Shown here: positions 61,941 to 64,000 of the stretch, one piece after another
Layout of the letters: each line of letters begins with the position of its first letter
Numbering within the stretch: the first letter of the stretch is position 1
Source of the DNA: JAWLHA01 sp041690535
Lineage (GTDB): Bacteria; Pseudomonadota; Gammaproteobacteria; Thiohalomonadales; Thiohalomonadaceae
Direction of reading: 5' to 3'
DNA: 64,000 nt
Assembly (NCBI GenBank): GCA_041690535.1
Contig: JAWLHA010000013.1
Coordinates: 10,277-74,276, forward strand
Program-made: the position numbers and the translations under genes
The notes under the pieces: generated by a model
Seen by the model: only the letters and a program-made list of their open reading frames with translations
Databases searched by the model: none
Told to the model about the DNA's origin: nothing

Positions 61941-63224
61941 TCAGAAGCGGTGCGCGCCGTGGGCCCCCAGCGCGAGCTGATACTGCAGCCAGACCTGGTT
62001 GAACTTCTCACGCTCGGCCTCGCCCACCATGATGCTGTTCTGGCTGTACTGTAGGCGCACCAGAGAGAATTCACTGGGCTTGAAGCTGACGGCGGCGGCG
62101 ATACGGCTGCTGCTGTCAAAGTCATCGGTGGCCGTACCGCTATCCCGTTCGTTGGCCAGCCCCACCACGTCATAACGCAGCCCGGCGGTCCAGCGCGGCG
62201 CGATGCCATAGACCCCCTGAACGTACAGCCCGTCCTGGGTGAAGACCCGCTCGGCCCCCACCGCGGGGCCTTCCACCTGCTCCTTGGCTGCCACAGTCAG
62301 GTCCTTGACCCGATAGAGGTATTCGGCCTGCAGGCGGAAGGCCCCCTCCCCGTAGGGGCGGCCGGTGTCGTACTTGTACACCCAGTCGGTCCCGGCGAAC
62401 CAGCTGTCCCCCTCCAGAAAGTTGACCTCGCCATCATGGGCATGCTGCTCCTGATGCAAGCTGGCCCGTCCCCAGGAGAGCCCGCCCTGCAAGGCGTGGT
62501 CGGCCCCCAGGTCAGGGGCCCACTTGGCAAAGGCGGTGAACAGGCGGGGGCCGTCCTGGGTGCTCAGCCCGCCGGCCACGAACTCATGAGCGACCTCGCC
62601 GATGTGGTTGGCGAAGGCCTCATTGCTGCCCTGCAGGGCCTCCACACCGAAGACGGTGTAAGTGCCCCACCCCGGCGCCCAGGTGAGCTGAAGGCCCGTA
62701 TCGTTGAGGCCGTGGTCGCCGAAGATGAGTTGATAGTTCAGGGCGTTGTCCACGAAGTCCCACTGATGGGCATGCTGGCTATTGATGTAGCCGATGCCGC
62801 TGAAGAACTTGCCCATTTTGAGCTGAAGTCCGGCCGGCAGGGCGCGGGTGAGCCCATAGGCCTCCTCGATCTCGATCCCGTGCTCGGTCACCGCAAGCCC
62901 CAGATAGGCATCCAGGTAGTTGTCCACCGAGGCGGTCAGTGCCACCTCGGTCTCCGCCAGGCTGAAGCCGGGACTCACCCCGCCGTGCTCGTGCCCCTCT
63001 TCATGGTGGCCGTGAAATCCGAGGGCCTCGCCAACGATTTCAGTGCCTTCACCATCCACGCTGTCGCGGTAGTAGCGGCCATCCAGAATGACCGAGATGG
63101 CGGGATTGAAGGCGCTGCCGGAAGTGACCGGACGGGTGCTGCCCAGATCAGGCAGCTCCTGAGCCAGAAGAGAGAAGGGGGTGGAGAGGGCCAACAGCCC
63201 CCAGGTAAGACGCTTGGTTTGCAT
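61941..63224 (-). CDS. Outer-membrane beta-barrel protein of the zinc operon
   Basis: 427 residues. Signal peptide MQTKRLTWGLLALSTPFSLL then AQELPD. Many alternating amphipathic strands and a final LQYQLALGAHGAHRF aromatic end suggest an outer-membrane barrel. A His-rich loop (GFHGHHEEGHEHGG) lies near residue 60. No TonB plug domain was seen, so a porin rather than a TonB receptor is likelier. Met at 63224 begins the signal; 12 bp before znuA on the same transcript. Confidence 0.8.
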   Translation of the reverse strand: MQTKRLTWGLLALSTPFSLLAQELPDLGSTRPVTSGSAFNPAISVILDGRYYRDSVDGEGTEIVGEALGFHGHHEEGHEHGGVSPGFSLAETEVALTASVDNYLDAYLGLAVTEHGIEIEEAYGLTRALPAGLQLKMGKFFSGIGYINSQHAHQWDFVDNALNYQLIFGDHGLNDTGLQLTWAPGWGTYTVFGVEALQGSNEAFANHIGEVAHEFVAGGLSTQDGPRLFTAFAKWAPDLGADHALQGGLSWGRASLHQEQHAHDGEVNFLEGDSWFAGTDWVYKYDTGRPYGEGAFRLQAEYLYRVKDLTVAAKEQVEGPAVGAERVFTQDGLYVQGVYGIAPRWTAGLRYDVVGLANERDSGTATDDFDSSSRIAAAVSFKPSEFSLVRLQYSQNSIMVGEAEREKFNQVWLQYQLALGAHGAHRF

Positions 63225-63330
63225 TATTGTCGCTCCAGAAATTCTGCGCATAGGCGCGAGCCCGCGAGCTTCTCGCGGACGCGCCCGTGGAGGCGCCGAC
63301 AGGCGGCGCCAATTCAATCAGCAGAGAGAT

Positions 63331-63726
63331 TCAGGCCAGAAGCGGCGGGGCACGCGCCCGAAAGGGGGTGCCGGGGCGGCCTTCGACAACAACGACAGGG
63401 AGGCTTTGGGGTGCGCTGCCGGCGCCACGGCCGGGCAAGGCAAGGGGAGCGGGGGGCGGCGCCCCGGTGGCCGCCGCATAGGCGACACAGAGATCGCAGA
63501 GGTTCGCCCTGGCTTCGGCGCGGTCACCCTCGCCCTCATCCTGGTGGCCTGTGTGAAAGAAGCCATGCCCACGGGAGCTGGAATGCCCCCCCAAATGGGA
63601 CACAGCGTGGGCGAGCAACCCCTGCTGGCCCACGATCAGGAACGCGACAACCAGCAATGCCCATGATCGACCCCGAGGGGCGAGCGCGCGGCTATAGAGG
63701 TTGAGGATGCCGGTCTTCCTGGTCAC
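63331..63726 (-). CDS. DUF2946-like small membrane protein, first gene of zinc operon
   Basis: 131 residues if the GTG at 63726 is used. One helix (SWALLVVAFLIVGQQGLLA), then HAVSHLGGHSSSRGHGFFHT with many His, and ANLCDLCVAYAAATGAPPPA with the CxxC of DUF2946-type proteins. No ATG is suitable: the only in-frame Met (63819) would put a Fur/Zur-like box inside the gene. DUF2946 members recur in metal-regulated operons; function unknown. Confidence 0.6.
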   Translation of the reverse strand: MTRKTGILNLYSRALAPRGRSWALLVVAFLIVGQQGLLAHAVSHLGGHSSSRGHGFFHTGHQDEGEGDRAEARANLCDLCVAYAAATGAPPPAPLALPGRGAGSAPQSLPVVVVEGRPGTPFRARAPPLLA

Positions 63727-63735
63727 GGTCAGGGA

Positions 63736-63786
63736 ATGCGAATAATCAACGGGAGTGTCCGCGGACGGCAATGCTAACGATTCTCG
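63736..63786 (-). promoter_or_regulatory. Fur/Zur-like boxes before the zinc operon
   Basis: TGCTAAC-G-ATTCTCG at 63772-63786 fits the 7-1-7 Fur-family pattern (TGATAATNATTATCA) at 10 of 14 arm positions. A weaker TGCGAAT-A-ATCAACG lies at 63737-63751. They sit just upstream of the GTG at 63726. Confidence 0.5.
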
Positions 63787-63824
63787 TCCAGCGGTGCAAC
63801 GCAGGGCGGGGGGCTCCACAAGGC

Positions 63825-64000
63825 GAACGCAAACTTACGTCACGGCCGTGTTGTGAGGGAACGCTGATTAATTCGCCATGCCCGCGAAGCCTGCCCCCCC
63901 GGCCAGGGTAAACGCATACTTACCCAAGAGCGATGTAAGTCCTTGAAAGCAGGTCGTCGGCCGCATGGACGCGGCCGTCGAGCGTACACGGATGTATTTA
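63825..64000. mobile_element. Family-B fragment and a family-B element cut by the window end
   Basis: A partial family-B end (GAACGCAAACTTACGTCACG) lies at about 63828-63860. A fuller copy starts with CAGGGTAAACGCATACTTAC at 63904, continues with GCAGGTCGTCGGCCGCATGG and runs off the window. Confidence 0.7.

Overview
The window reads as chromosome of a GC-rich gammaproteobacterium. Evidence includes gamma-type PriA, TtcA, an RlmC/TrmA-family methyltransferase, two LpxL-like acyltransferases, an FlhG/MinD-type ATPase, a znu operon, and a DsrE2-type sulfur-trafficking protein of the kind common in sulfur-oxidising Chromatiales-like bacteria. The taxonomic placement is inference from gene content. 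No rRNA, tRNA or CRISPR array was seen.

Layout. 1-30.6 kb is mostly housekeeping: a GldG-like/DUF4340 pair, rlmC-like, a GGDEF-EAL protein, ttcA, two lipid acyltransferases with a fructosamine-kinase-like gene, a periplasmic binding protein-OmpA fusion next to an EAL-CBS protein, a GT9 glycosyltransferase, an HDOD-GAF protein, priA, hemerythrin, argS with a SPOR protein, a SEC-C protein, and a three-gene eamA-phzF-aminotransferase operon divergent from a MocR regulator. 30.6-42.5 kb is an accessory region. It holds a decayed integron (integrase remnant plus two AT-richer cassette-like genes, one HEPN-like), a truncated RHS toxin end with a candidate immunity lipoprotein, a SymE remnant, IS256 and ISAs1 fragments, a truncated and frameshifted clpB copy and a broken ATPase-nucleotidyltransferase chimera. 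Short repeats sit on the breakpoints. 42.8-50.2 kb holds a lipoprotein, a large GlyGly-CTERM surface protein and a NarX/NarL-like two-component pair; the three transcription units share one promoter design. 50.3-56.7 kb holds an MscS channel, an ISKra4 fragment, higBA, a GNAT gene bracketed by miniature elements, and divergent dsrE2/marR. 56.9-63.8 kb holds an EAL/HDOD protein, an FlhG-like ATPase and a zinc-uptake operon (DUF2946-like, outer-membrane barrel, znuA, znuC, znuB) behind a Fur/Zur-like box.

The window is full of non-autonomous repeats, which I sorted into families. A is about 160-190 bp with CTAGAGCACCGAACAG termini; three copies abut a gene end so that the gene's TAG stop lies in the element terminus. 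B is about 160-217 bp with CAGGGTAAACGCATAC termini and two exact 10-bp target duplications. C is a REP-like GGGGTCGGTGACAAATGC unit. D is an approximately 170-bp module present three times. E has GTAACTACTC termini and one exact 8-bp target duplication.

The most notable de novo observation is the shared promoter architecture: a CCCCCTG-NN-CAGGGGG palindrome followed after 23-24 nt by a -10 hexamer. It occurs ahead of the lipoprotein gene, ahead of the GlyGly-CTERM gene, and in weaker form ahead of the kinase-regulator operon. This suggests a small autoregulated surface-protein regulon.
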